A stretch of DNA of 64,000 bases, taken from Boswellia sacra (lineage: Eukaryota; Streptophyta; Magnoliopsida; Sapindales; Burseraceae). Position 1 is the stretch's first letter; each line of letters starts with the position of its first letter. The notes below the pieces were generated by a model. That model saw only the letters and a program-made list of their open reading frames with translations. It had not been told where the DNA came from and ran no database searches. Positions 39,351-50,344 of this stretch are shown here, one piece after another. The DNA lies in the NCBI GenBank assembly GCA_013180625.2, contig SNVD02001164.1, positions 80,864 to 144,863 on the forward strand, read 5' to 3'. Made by a program: the position numbers and the translations under genes.

Positions 39351-39500
39351 CTATTTCTTAAAGTGAAAGATGACTATCTGCTCATCTCTCAGTTGGTAGA
39401 ACCCTAAGAAGTCAAGCAGATCATTGTTTGATTCAATGAACATCGTCTTACCATTCCACAGAAGCCAGACCCAAACCTTCAGTTGCCGGTAGTCATGCGC
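39351..39500 (-). pseudogene. Coding-like exon fragment, unknown family
   Basis: The minus strand reads AHDYRQLKVWVWLLWNG, then a segment ending QIVIFHFKK and TAG, about 49 residues. Regular alternation of hydrophobic and polar residues makes it look coding. I do not recognise the family. Sequence just beyond the stop also looks partly coding, so it may be one exon of a decayed gene. Confidence 0.3.
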
Positions 39501-40379
39501 TCCTAGGGAAGGTATCCTCGATTATATAGCCATGATGACCATATATAAACAAACTGTGTCATCCTTGCTTGTATCAAAGGAAAGTATCCATGGCTATGAA
39601 CATGAATCACGAAGTCAAATGATGCCATTAGAAGCCTCCGTCCTGCAAAACATTACATTTGTATTTACTTTGGGGATAAACAATAATGATTCACTATTTG
39701 GCTCTGAAATGCAGTAAGGAAAATGAAACGGTTTCATAAAAATGAGAAAGCAACAAGTCTTAGAAGTCCGTATATAGCCACAGGTGTTGGACAAGTTTCA
39801 AGTACCTACAACAGGCGATGAAAATGTTGACCATTAAGTATTCAAAAGACAAAAGCATTTTCACCCTAAATAAGAACTCACCAAAACATGTAAATGACAA
39901 TGTCGACATAAATGCTATACGAGTAGGGAGCATTGACAAAAAGATACAGAGGGGAAACTTAGCAAAGTAGTTGAAATCATATATTTTTTATTCAGAAACT
40001 CTTTACATTTGTGTCCATTGAATGTCAACTGCTATCTTATAAGTGTATTGTCAAAGCTTGAATCAGAAATGATACAAATAAAAAGCGTTGTATGAAATAG
40101 TTACAGTAATATGAGGGAGATGAAGAGTTGCACCGAGGGAATGATCAAAATTCGTCCTCCTGAAGGTGGGATTCCACTTGTAGTAATTGAGAACAAATAG
40201 TAACGGCCTGGGTTTGTAAAGGGGATGTATTGACGAGAAGAGTCATCTCAAAAAATGAAAGGACATTGAGAAGATATTTTATTTTTTGTGATCCATAATG
40301 GCATTGGGCACCATTATTTGAACTTTATTACAAATGTTGTAGTTAATGACAGCAGCGGAACGTCGTGCTTAATCCTTTC

Positions 40380-40497
40380 GGGTCATACAACGATCCACTT
40401 ACTGGTCCTATATAGCAGTTTTTACAATCCTCAGATTGGATATATAATTTTAGCCGCTAATCGAATGGCCCTCAATAACTTGGCTATTTAATGCAAT
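40380..40497 (+). repeat. Diverged dispersed repeat, copy B
   Basis: Aligns in direct orientation with 6902-7030 (copy A), starting GGGTCATACAACGATCC and ending ATGCAATTTTAA. Identity is roughly two thirds by eye. Confidence 0.4.
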
Positions 40498-41309
40498 TTT
40501 AACCTTTAACTGGATAATCCCATTGGACTTTATATTTACAATTTTATGTGTTTGATTCTTTATATATCTTCATTCATCAAAATGCCTCTTTGGCATTGAA
40601 TTGTAGTTTCAGTTCTCATTTTAATCCTCGAGATAAAAATGAAATGAAAAGGACAACTAAGATATGTTTGTATGGTAACATGTCTACCCCACACCATAAT
40701 TTTAATATTATACAGTGGAGGAAGAAACCATTTCTCTTAGCATATGAAGATCATGCAATTCCTTTATAACTCGTACCATCAATAATAATTGCCAATAAAA
40801 TGATTACCATTATTTGTTCTTTCTTTATAAAAAAAAATTAGTAATAAGACCAGGGAAAGTATAGGATAATAGGAGAACCCCAAATCTTTGATATCCTTTT
40901 ATAATCATTTCCCTACATTCATCTTCAGTCCTCTATCATGATATGATATACTTTAATTTATTTGTTCCAGCCATCCGTTATCATTAAATGATAGCTAAGT
41001 GTGTCCAAACCTTGATAATCAGAAGCAGAAGAGAGAGAAGAATGAGTAAAATTCAAAGTTAAAAATCACATGAATTTCCATCTCTAATTACTAAAACTGA
41101 AATAAATCATACAGTGAGAAAACAATATATATCTCTTCTTTTGTCTTTTTTAACAATTGACAGTACCCACATATACTTCCAAATTAGACTGAAAAAAGTA
41201 ACATAGTACATTAAGCCCCCTCAAGCATCTTAAATGTGTTGTAGGCATTCGACATCACTGAAGCTTTGGCTCACCTTTATATAATTGTTGTCATCCTCTA
41301 TTAATATAG
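40498..41309. other. AT-rich intergenic stretch
   Basis: No gene, RNA or repeat family is supported between copy B and the end of the EHD pseudogene. Confidence 0.5.
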
Positions 41310-42384
41310 ATTTTCCTAAATTCTTCAAGAGATGCCATATCTCAACATATCATCGACAGATTGTATCGACTTAGGTTTCAGCTTGTCAAAGTTGTAACCA
41401 CCCAAAGTTTCTCTAAAATGCTCTACATTTGAAAAATCCCCTAGAGGTAGATGGAATTACCTCTGCAGTTGCATTAGAAAAAAACTAGTGAAAAATATAC
41501 CATAATCTAAGAATTCTAAGGTAGACAAGTAGGTCGTTTAGATGTCTGTCAAGAGAGTGGGAGAATTTGAACCTTTCCAAATTCTACTGCCAAATGATCA
41601 ATGAGTCTCCCTTGAGTCTTTGCTTTGTCCACCATAGCTAGCATATCCTTTCTAACATGACTGATGACATAGGCATGTATTTTGGCAGCTCAAGCATGTT
41701 TCACAAATCCATTTATCTGTGTGAAACTACAACCTCTTTAAACCATCAATTATTGATGTAACAGAGCACAAAGACACCTGTGAATAGACCAGACAAGACA
41801 CATAAGATAAATATAACAAACCCAGGTACGGATGAAAGAAGAAAAGTAAGAGGTTAAAACTGATGATAAAGAAAAGGATAAAAGACTTCTTATATTGTCC
41901 CCAAATGTGAGTATGGAGATGTTGCATCTGTCCTTTAAATACGATTAATGAAACATTTGATAATCAGAGAAGAAAATAGGGGTGAATTCGTAGCACAACA
42001 TATACTTATGTTAAAAAGGAATATAATTTAAAATTTTTTTGTCAAGCCCAGTAATATGGTACCGAATAATATCGTGTCTACACTAAGCAATTCTTTAACA
42101 CCAATGTGAATCCATGATTCATATCTATGAAGTAGAAGGTCCAAATGATCAGCTCTATGTCCTCTTAGATCCTGAATCCTCTCAAAGACACCACACTATC
42201 TTAATAAAAAGGAATATTCAACCATTGAACTCTATTATCTCCTCGCATGGTGCAACTTATATAAATGTGGATAACTCCAAACCATCTTATAACAAGGGTT
42301 TCAAAAAAAAAAAACAAAAACAAAAACAAATCTAGTAGAAAGAGAACTCCAAACACTTCTGCATAATGGACAATAATTAAACAG

Positions 42385-42435
<51 letters not shown>

Positions 42436-43987
42436 AACAAGAAATTATCAATATACATACAAATGACATCAAGTTCATACATATGAGAAATTGTGCTTAA
42501 CAAATTAAACTTCTCCCAGTATATTTGTGTAGTGCAAAACTCCTGCTGTGCTTGCATAAAATTGTTGTCATCATCGACATCTTCCAAGTGCTGGATATTG
42601 ATGTACGCCATGAGTCATTCCAGTAAAAGAAAGTAATCAAGCCCCTCAAAGTTGGATATTAATTGTAATACAACATGTTTTGGATATATAGCAAGCACAA
42701 AAGTTATTGTCTATTCAAAACATAAGAACTATTTATTAATATCTAGGCACAGTTTTTCACTTAGAAATTAGAACTCGAACCTTCTTTGAGGGTTTTGAAG
42801 AAAACCAAGAACCTGTAAGTGAAGGTTGAGGTTGAGAAATACCTGTGATACTGCCAATTATCACATCTATAATATAAAGCCAGATGTAAAAATCATCGCC
42901 ATTAGTATAATGAGAAACTTCTTACCATTTTTATTAGGATCCTTTATCTTTGATGACCACAATTTCTTCTGAAAAGATTAAATAAAACGATAAGAACTAG
43001 CATAGATGTAAAACAAAAATATAAGTTAGGTAAATAGGACACTTACTACAATTAAAGTATCCAAACCTTCCATTACAGGAAGTCTCAAACTTTGAAAGTC
43101 AACTGCAGTTCATGGAATATTAGTACCAATTGGATGACTATACAAGATATAAATTATAAGGAAACTAACAAAAACAAAATGCTTATCAAAAAATAAATGT
43201 GCAACACAATTCATCAACTTAGAAATATTTAATCCTACAACACAAACTATCTCAAATAGTTTACCATTGCTATTCAAGTGATCATTTGTTATCTCATGTC
43301 CATCTTGTGTTGGAGAAACTAACTACTAAATAAAATAATGCGCTAGTCTATTTCCCAAAAAATGAAGTAATAATCAAAATTTGTGCCGCCTGAAGATACA
43401 GAAAGTGTAACCTCCATAGCAGTGATGAACTCTTCTAGACCAAAATATCCATGCCGCTTTGAATATGCAATTGCCCAAACCTTTGAAGCAACAGCAACAA
43501 AAACAATGAAGTGAAGACACAATACTAGAACCAAGAAAGAAGACGAGAACCAAAACTTCAACATTAAAGCAAGATCAAACAATAAGCAAAAATAAATGAA
43601 AACAACAAAATTATACGCTTGAGATCTTGTCAACATAAATTTTACAACGTAAAGAAACTTCGTTGCTTCATTTCCTGTAATTCAACCATCACCACCTAAA
43701 TTTACAAGCAATCGCAAACGAAGTACAAAAATGTAATTTTCATATAAATTTATAGTAATTTTTGTAATAAGACCTATCACTAATACATCTCAAGCTTCTT
43801 AAATTCTTAGTAACCATATAAAAACCAAATTTTTTTGCTGAAATGGAAACAAACATGCATCTTCACATCCGAAATTAAATTCTCAACCAAAATGGATGAA
43901 AGCACCTGAATTAGCAAAACCGAACCACTCTTGGTAGATCTTCTGGTGCCCCTTTGAACACGAAGCGATTGGACTCGATATCTCCAT
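41310..43987 (-). pseudogene. EHD1: EHD1-type EH-domain protein pseudogene lacking the GTPase domain
   Basis: On the minus strand, successive exon-sized pieces match plant EHD endocytic-recycling ATPases. The start MEISSPIASCSKGHQKIYQ is at 43987-43906 with a GT donor. EF-hand and helix remnants (ITGNEATKF) lie near 43690, VWAIAYSKRHGYFGLEEF at 43480-43410, and HEITNDHLNS near 43290. Then come PVMEGLDTL near 43070, KIKDPNKNG near 42930, SWFSSKPSKK near 42790 and VTSIIDGLKRL at 41763-41731. Immediately after, at 41717, comes AAKIHAYVISHV of the region following the G domain, then GDFSNVEHFRETLGG near 41400 and YNFDKLKPK near 41370. The whole P-loop GTPase part, some 250 residues, is missing between 41731 and 41717. 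Stops interrupt several exons. An AT-rich insertion of about 1 kb (41.8-42.75 kb) separates two normally adjacent pieces. Confidence 0.85.
42387..42431. repeat. (AT)22 microsatellite
   Basis: Forty-five bases of pure AT dinucleotide inside the insertion that interrupts the EHD pseudogene. Confidence 0.95.
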
Positions 43988-45374
43988 CCCTGCAAAGAAT
44001 GATGAAGAACGAAAATCATTTCCTGGATTGTGTTTCTTTTATAAGGATCATTCAAAAATATGGGTGAATGTGTTGGCTTCCATTAAAGGTTTTGAAATGA
44101 ATCAACAGAGAAGGCTGGTGGCTCATGGTTTGGGTTAGGGTTAGAATTAAACTCTATATTTCCATTGATGTAGGTAGGAAGGAAGAGAATTATGGGTTTA
44201 CGACTTTTATAAGGGGTCTTTTATTAGTGTTTACGAAATTTATAATGAATTAATAGTTTATGGTCATTTTGGTCATTTTACCAAATATAAATAATGATTT
44301 AGCTGTAAAAGCAATCAATGAAATACATAATATATGACTACATACATATCATTTACAAGCATTATAGATAATTGTACGAATTTCACACACTTTGTTACGT
44401 CTTCTGAAAATTTTAGTTTTGCACCTTTCGATAGAACAGTAACTTAGTTTACATTTTTTTTATTTTAGGTTAACAATTTTTACAAGTTGGTTTACGAGTT
44501 TCATTTGTTGTTTACGACTTTTACACTATATCATGAAGGGGCATTTTTGACAAATATGTACAGTTATTTCGGTCATTTTAATGACGAAACAAAATAGTGT
44601 ATTAACCACTTTTTATAAGTTATTTACTATTTTTACAAGAAAGTTAACTATTTTAATAGCCTCGTTTACATCTATTAGAAAATTTGGTTTTTATTTAACT
44701 ATCGCGAACAATATTGATATTTTCTACTTTTTATTTTCGATTTTCGACTTTTACAAGTTTATTTACGATTTTTTTTTGTTGTTTACAATTTTTACACGAA
44801 TAGGTTTATGGTTATTTTTAGAAAACTAAACAGTGATTTGCCTTACTAAAAGGTCAAATAGAATAGTAAATTAACAACTTCTTTTACCTTCTTTTCGACA
44901 TTTGCTACCTCTTTTATTACTTTTACATATTCATTTACAGTTATTAGAAATTTTGGATTTATCCCCCTGATGTAAATAGTAACATCGATTACGACTTTTT
45001 ATTTAAACTTATGATTTTTACGCGTTAGACAACGATGCTTGTTTGCGCATTACGATTTTTACACTATATAAAACTGGTCATTTTTACAAATTTGAACAGT
45101 ATTCTAGGTTTGAAATTTATTGAACAAAAAAGTAGTCTTTACGTCTTTTTATAAGTCATTTACAAATTTTACATATAAATTATCAGTTTTTACATACACA
45201 ATTACGAGTTTAAGATATTTTAGTGTTGTCCTCCTCTGTGTGAACTGAAATTTTGTTTTCCACTTTTGCTATGAGGTTTACAACTTTTATGCAAGGGCTT
45301 TTATTTTTTATTTGTTGTGTACAACTTTTACATGAAAATGATAATAGTTAAAATATTATAAATGGTTTGGCGAG
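43988..45374. other. AT-rich stretch with a recurring TTTACGA-TTTTACA motif
   Basis: After the pseudogene's upstream region (to about 44.2 kb), no gene is seen. From about 44.2 to 45.35 kb a degenerate motif like TTTACGACTTTTACA recurs more than twenty times at irregular spacing, for example near 44198, 44483, 44506, 44747, 44780, 45047 and 45290. No fixed period is evident. Confidence 0.5.
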
Positions 45375-47165
45375 AATGACCTAAATTACCCTCATCCCTT
45401 TAGCGATGAGTTCAGGAAGTTAGGTACGAGTCATTTAAACCATCCGGATCAAAATCCGACGTCTACTAGGACATACCAAATGAAAATAACTAATGTTGTT
45501 ATATAGTCCACTTAAATTGTTCATTTTATGCATACATTTCTATTTTTATCTTCATTAGGACATGTGAGGCGATTATTCAAGCATAGCAGTGGTATATTCA
45601 TACATAGAAAGAGGGAGGAGAATAAATTACATTTTTGTCATACATAGGGAAAGGGGAAAAGGATTAAAATAACTTGTTTTTCAACAATAAAACAAATTTG
45701 TACAAAATATACATTTGTTCACAATATAAATTCAAATATTAAATATAAATGGTGCATCGATTCGAGACCCAATAGATGATGAATTCCTCACCACCATATA
45801 TGACTCTATTCAATATCTATTAAGCCTCCATAAGTATATTTATACATTAAATCAATTATTCGAAGGGATGGTCCCTCACCACCAATGTGAGTCTACCACC
45901 ACTCCATAGCATCATTCAATAACACTTCTTATCATAATATATTCAAAGCATATTCATACTTTCAATTAATTAAAATCCAAACAAAGTCATAATTTAAGAT
46001 CATGATATTATAGCCTAGATTTGATAATTCTATCATAGCATTCTAACCTATTGCTCTTTTAGCATAATTCATATTAATTCATAAGAAATCATGGCATTTC
46101 TAGCCTAAGCATGGTTATGATGGCATATTCTAGCTGAAACATCGCATTTCTAGTCTAATTCAAGCAAACAAAGTTAATCAAAGCTATTCTTGCTCATTCC
46201 AAACATTCAAAGGGCAGTATGATAATTCTTATCTATTCTATACTATTTCTTAGCATACATCAAAACAAATATAAGTTCTTCCTAGCATGATTCTAATCAT
46301 GTGCTCCTAAACATGTTTCTAATCATCCGTTAAAAAAAAATCCTACACATGATTCTAATAAAGAAGGGATAGCAAACTGACCTCGACACATTTATCCATC
46401 TCGTAAAACAAATGAGGGTTAGAACAATTCACAATAACCCTAGCATTCTTCTAAACATCAAATTAAATTCTAAACATGCTTATTCTAAGCATAAACAAAC
46501 TTAATCATACTTAATTCTAAGCAAGGAAGGTAAATAAGAAAGGAGGAGGAAGAAGCGAGGACTACTCTCAAGACGTACCCATTCTGGGTTTAGAGCAATA
46601 GGATGCCTAAAAACTTTGAGCTAGAAAAGACTTCTCAAATTCTTGAGCATGTCTTCGAAAGAAAGAAGAGCAAATTGTTCAATATTCGATATGTCTTACA
46701 AAGTGAGGAGAGGGGGTGCTTATATAGAAGAGGAGTAAAGCTGAAAAAAGAAGAAAGAAACAAAAAAGGAAGGTTTCTATTGAAATTTTCGTAAAATACA
46801 TGACCAAGAGTCGCCCGACCATTGGTAGATTGACGACCGACCATCAAACAGACGAGCAGCTGTCTGATAGTCATCCTTTGTCTGTTTGATCATGCATAAC
46901 TTTTTAAGTTCAACTTCAATTTGTAATCTATAAATTTTTATGAAAACTAGACATCTTTAGCTTTGCAATGGTATATGACTCATCAACAGATTCCTTCTGA
47001 TTAATTTAAGTGAATTTTTGAAGTCACATGTTAGTTTTTAAGACCTTTTGGCTGATTCCTTTTCACCTTTCTTTTTTGGACTTTCAAGGGCACTATCATT
47101 TCCTTTGCTTAACGTTCATCATTATTTTATTATCGAGCCTAAAAAAGCTAGTGTCTATAGCATGC
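45375..47165 (-). repeat. LTR-like repeat, left arm of a 1.8-kb inverted repeat
   Basis: The reverse complement of this stretch aligns almost end to end with 47750-49530, through shared blocks such as CGTACCTAACTTCC, GAATAATCACCTCACATG-like sequence, TATATAAG and GATGTCTAGTTTT. Diverged but clear. On the minus strand a TATA box (46721-46726) and an ACCTAACTTCC end suggest an LTR of a Ty3/gypsy element, possibly Tat lineage. No internal coding domain is attached. Confidence 0.7.
46721..46726 (-). promoter_or_regulatory. TATA box of the left LTR-like copy
   Basis: The minus strand reads CTTCTATATAAGC, at the same place as TATAAATA in the right arm (48231). Conservation of position supports a U3 promoter. 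Confidence 0.5.
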
Positions 47166-47332
47166 CCCCTACTTTGGAGAGATTTGTGAGACACAAAGGT
47201 CGACAAAGTACTTCTTACCTCATCTTTCCTTCTTCCATCTCGACATCTTCATCTTCATCTCTATCCTCATCCCACCAGGCTTCTCATCATCTTTCTCTTA
47301 TTCTATCTCTTTCAAAGAGGTGTTCTTATTTG

Positions 47333-47563
47333 AGGGTCAAGTGCCCGTTAAAGAGTTGATGTGCCTATTCAAAGGCTAAGGAGCCCGTTCAAGGGCTGAT
47401 GTGCCCTTCTAAGGATACACATGCCCATCTAAGGGCTAATATGTCTATCCACGGGCCAAGGTGCCCTCCTAAGGGCTAATAAGCCACTTAAGGGCTAGCG
47501 TGCCCCTATAAGGGCTGATATGCCCATTCAAGGGCCAATGTGCCTTCTCAAGGGCTGGTAAGC
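47333..47563 (+). repeat. 20-bp minisatellite, about 11 units
   Basis: Consensus GCTGATGTGCCCTTCTAAGG repeats with an almost exact 20-bp period; units diverge by a few bases each. It sits in the spacer between the two inverted LTR-like arms. Confidence 0.85.
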
Positions 47564-47584
47564 ATCTTTATGATGCTTATGATA

Positions 47585-47755
47585 AAACACTCTTCAGTGC
47601 ACCTACTTCTTAGGGTTTTCAACATTCTTCAGTGCACCTACTTCTTATGGTTTGGTAATAATCTTCAGTGCGCCTATTCTAAGGGCTTTAAACACTCTTA
47701 AATGCACCTACTTCTTAGGGTATTCAATACTCTTCGATGCGCCTCTTATAGGCAC
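47585..47755 (+). repeat. Repeat of about 35 bp, about 5 units
   Basis: Units of the form CACTCTTCAGTGCACCTACT plus TCTTAGGGTTTTC follow each other. The same unit recurs at 49690-49835, on the far side of the right LTR-like arm. Confidence 0.8.
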
Positions 47756-49530
47756 TGAATTTTGAGACTCGATAAAGAAATGAAGATAAATGTCGTGAGG
47801 TACAAATTATCAAAATACCCTTGGAGGCCAAGAAGAGAAAGGTGAGATGGAATCGATGAAAGGTCTAAAAACTGACATATGACTGCAAAAAATCATAAAA
47901 ATTAATCCAAGAGGAATTTGATGATGAATCATATAACATTGCGAAGCTATGAATGTCTAGTTTTTATAAAAATTTACATATTGCAAAACGGAGTTGAATT
48001 CAAAAGTTGCGTGAGATCGAACAGGTAAAGGTCAGGAGGGACTACATTACAAGGTGACAAAACAAGGGGACTGAGGTGAAATAGCCGACCAACAGCCGAC
48101 TATCTGTCTGACAGTCGCCCGACTGTTAGCCCACAGCTACTCGGCTATTGGTGGTATAATTTTGAAAATTTGCATAAAAAACCTTCCTTTTTTAGATTCT
48201 TCTTCCTTTTTCAACTTCACCCCTCTTCTATATAAATAGCCCCTCCTTACTATGCAACACATATCGAATTTTGAACAATTCTCTCTTCTTTCTCTTGAAA
48301 ATACGCTCAAAAATTTGAGAAGTCTTTTCTAGTCTAAAGTTTTTCAGGTGTTCTATTGCTCTAAACTTGGAGATGGTACGTCTTGAGAGTAGAATTCTCT
48401 CCTCCCTCTTATGATTCTTCTTTATTTTATTCCTTAGAATTAAGCATGTTTAGATTGTTTAAAGCTTAGAATAAGCATGATTAGAATTTATTTTTATGCT
48501 TAAAAGTATGTTAGGGTTATTATGAGTTGTTCTAACCCTTGTTTGTCTTGCGAGATAGATAAGTGTGTCGAGCTAAGTTTGTTATCCCTTCTTTATTAGA
48601 ATCATGGTTAGGAATTTAATATCTTTGCGAATGCTTAGAAACATGCTTATAAGTACATGATTAGAATCATGCTAGGAGAACTTATATTCACTTTTATTTA
48701 TGCTAGGAAATAGCATAGAATAGGTAAGAATTATCATTTTGTCCTTGGATGTCTTATTTGAGCTAGAATAGCTATGATTGATTGAATTAGGCTAGAAATG
48801 CCATGTCTAGGCTAGAATATGCCATGATAATTATGATTATGCAAGAAATTTCATGAAGTAATATTGAATTATGCTAGGATACCGATTGCCATGATAGAAT
48901 TATCGAATCTAGGTTGAAGTGCCATGATACTAGATTATGGACTTGTTTGATTTATAATTTATTATTTATGAATCTATGAATGTTTGTACTATGGTAGAAG
49001 TATTACTGGATGATACCATGAAGTGGTGGTGGACTCACATTGATGGTGAGGGACCATCACTAAGAATGAATGACTTAATGTATGAATAGAGGTTCAATAG
49101 ACATTGAATGGACTCATATGGTGGTGAAGAATTCATCATCTATTGGGTCTCAAATTAACCATTTTTACTCAATATTTGAACTCATGATGAATAGATGAAT
49201 GTAATATTTTAATTGTTGAAAAACAAAATGATGTAATCCTCTTCCCTTTCTCTTATGTTTAAAGACAATGTAATATATTCTCCTCCCTTTTTCTATAGAT
49301 GTTTAAAATTGCCATTGATTGAATAATCACCTCACATGTCTAATAAAGATAAAAATGAAAATGTGTGCATAAAATGAACCACTTAAGTGGACTAAGTAAC
49401 AATACGAGCTATTCCAATTTAGTATTTCCTAAGTAAAGGTCAGATTTACATCCAAGAGGGTCAAATGACTCGTACCTAACTTCCCGAACCCATCTTTAAA
49501 ATGATGATGGTAGTTTAGGTCCCGAAATGA
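47750..49530 (+). repeat. LTR-like repeat, right arm of the 1.8-kb inverted repeat
   Basis: Plus-strand counterpart of 45375-47165. It carries TATAAATA at 48231 and ends with CGTACCTAACTTCCCGAACC near 49477. The following 49565-49590 reads GGGTGGCAACTCCATT, close to the GGTGGCGACTCC seen after LTRs of some plant Tat-type elements. The LTR assignment is inference from these marks. Confidence 0.65.
48231..48238 (+). promoter_or_regulatory. TATA box of the right LTR-like copy
   Basis: TATAAATA follows a pyrimidine-rich stretch and precedes CATATCGAATTTTGAAC, which is also conserved downstream of the TATA box in the left copy. Confidence 0.55.
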
Positions 49531-50344
49531 GGGATCGGATTACCCTCATTCATTCCCAATTGAAGAATTGGGTGGCAACTCCATTCTCTATATGTGCCTA
49601 TGGCTCGTTTATGTTTCCTTATACAGTGTCATGGTCGCAAGCACTCTGGTGGGATGAAAGCCTCGCTCACACCTCTTATTAGGGCTTGTGCCTAGTCTAA
49701 GGGCTTAAAACACTCTTTAAGTGTACCTACTTCTTAGGATTTTTAGCACTCTTCAGTGTGCCTCTTCTTAGGGCTTATGCCTATTCTAAGCATTTAAAAC
49801 ACTCTTAAGTGCATCTACTTCTTAGGGTTTCTTTCCAATGCATGCCCACTAGGAAAACATCTTTCATGCCCTCCTCGTGGTCTTTAGACCTTTTCATCCT
49901 TCATGCCTTCGGGTAAGTATTTTTCATTTTTTTATTGATCTCTTTAGATGTTGCATTCGTTGGGTTTCATGTCCTTCTTATAGGTATTCTTCATGCTTCT
50001 TTGATCTTCTCTTATCTACTAAAGAAAATTCTTCATTTGATATTTTTAGATTTTGCGTTCGTCTTCCTTGCTTCTTTTGCATTGGTCATGCTCCTCATTG
50101 AGGAACTCTCATTATGTCGTTGATTCTCTGACTCACTGGGGATTTCTCCATTGTTCCTGTAAAATGTTAAACATCTTGATGGTTTCAAATTAATTAAAAA
50201 TTTTACCTCATAATTTACAAGTTCTCTCGAGTGAATACTAATTCAAACAGATATAAACACAATTCATGCATGATCATAACCTCTCATACGTAAATAAAAT
50301 ACTCTGAAAACATAATCAACAAAGCATTCTAATTTTCTGTGTTG
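49531..50344 (+). other. Repeat-derived spacer
   Basis: Contains three more copies of the 35-bp unit (49690-49835) and then CT-rich sequence with recurring TTCATGC-CTTC blocks (49865-50110). Open frames at 49877-50123 arise from this bias. No gene. Confidence 0.5.

Noticed and set aside
42201..42611. 136-codon minus-strand frame with an Ile-Tyr repeat
   Set aside because: The repeat is the translated (AT)n microsatellite at 42387-42431.
47333..47563. Regular 20-bp repeats considered as a CRISPR array
   Set aside because: Units are contiguous without spacers, and the genome is a plant's.
47590..47755. Telomere-like TTAGGGTTT units
   Set aside because: They occur once per 35-bp unit in a minisatellite, not as a continuous TTTAGGG array.
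49877..50123. Cys/Phe-rich plus-strand frames
   Set aside because: They result from CT-rich repeated blocks with no coding signature.
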